Assembly (NCBI GenBank): GCA_964059195.1 | Contig: CAXKWD010000011.1 | Location: 27,775,791-27,839,790 of the forward strand | Direction of reading: 5' to 3' | Origin: Ectobius pallidus | Lineage: Eukaryota; Arthropoda; Insecta; Blattodea; Ectobiidae | DNA: 64,000 nucleotides | In this document: positions 63,551 through 64,000 of the stretch, in pieces | How positions within the stretch are numbered: position 1 is the first letter of the stretch | Layout of the letters: the number at the start of each line of letters is the position of its first letter | The notes under the pieces: model-generated | The model's database searches: none | Told to the model about the DNA's origin: nothing | The model's input: the letters and a program-made list of their open reading frames with translations, nothing else | Translations under genes and position numbers: made by a program

Positions 63551-64000
63551 TAATATTATTATTAGAGTATTTAAAATTGTGTGATTTCAACATAGATGAT
63601 TCATCCTGATATTACCAAAATTAGATCATGTGTATCTCTATTAATACAAGTAGAAAAATTGTCCCCCCCCCCCCCACAGAAGACAAAACTCTTGACCTTT
63701 ATGAGATTTTCAACAACTGTGCATTTTGTGTAAAAAATCTCTGGCATTGTAGATTGGAAGAACCAGCACAAATACTGGGAGTGAAATGTCAGTAGGGGAA
63801 GCCGATTGTATTGGTGCCTGGCAGCAAGAGGGTTAAGTCAGTTAATGTATACTTAAAAGCCTTCAGAGGCCCGTAACTTTTATTTATCATAAATACCGGG
63901 AATAAAACTCTCAAAAAATTATTGTCAATGGACAGTTAGGTTATGAAAAAGAGGCAGCTTTATAATATATTCAATAAGATAAGACGAAAAAACTAAATTT
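63551..64000. other. Right edge, nothing recognised
   Basis: Contains a C run at 63662-63675 and AT-rich sequence. No exon or defined repeat was seen. Confidence 0.5.

Overview
The window is animal (most likely insect) nuclear DNA. It is AT-rich, with long introns, GT-AG splice sites, tRNA-derived SINEs, mariner, pogo and hAT DNA transposons, and LINE 3' ends with microsatellite tails. No other source was available, so the species is not identified; the insect call rests on the protein's character and the transposon mix.

One host gene fills most of the window. It is the minus-strand orthologue of HUWE1, the giant HECT-type E3 ubiquitin ligase. I could place 24 coding exons between 50107 and 2736. 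All 23 junctions keep phase, giving about 6.17 kb of coding sequence (about 2,057 residues), roughly the C-terminal half of the protein. From right to left (N to C) they encode: an acidic segment; an Arg-rich segment; a conserved block ending in a charged coiled stretch; a 417-residue disordered acidic exon with a recent 105-bp internal duplication; the UBM/DUF4414 ubiquitin-binding repeats; an alpha-helical conserved region; a low-complexity acidic linker with an 18-bp coding minisatellite; and the HECT domain. The last exon lies left of position 1. The intron that reaches it splits the codon for the catalytic cysteine. The 5' half of the gene lies to the right, with one weaker candidate exon near 52.05 kb.

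The introns are packed with mobile DNA. The largest insertion (25028-28796) is a 3.77-kb transposon with about 535-bp inverted repeats and an intact 824-residue DDE/D-type transposase. A 1.37-kb mariner with a frameshifted DD34D transposase sits at 58853-60224. There are two pogo/Tigger deletion derivatives (18891-19616 and 38066-40186), a family of TA-flanked MITEs whose ends read TACCGTATT, three tRNA SINEs with perfect target duplications, a hAT MITE with a perfect 8-bp duplication, and several intronic tandem duplications.

The most interesting content is a dispersed family of 0.3-0.4 kb repeats (about 8.2, 9.5-10.4, 14.9-15.3, 20.7-21.0, 31.0-31.3, 44.6, 45.6-45.9 and 57.4-57.8 kb). They are flanked by 9-15 bp target duplications and often carry the core in tandem or inverted copies. 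Each core reads YUGANRAU, a covarying hairpin, GAAA, a tiny palindromic stem, then a strand that pairs back upstream. This matches the layout of a type I hammerhead ribozyme, including a swap between C3-G8 and U3-A8 pairs among copies. Such ribozymes are known from Penelope-like retroelements. The match here is read by eye and untested.
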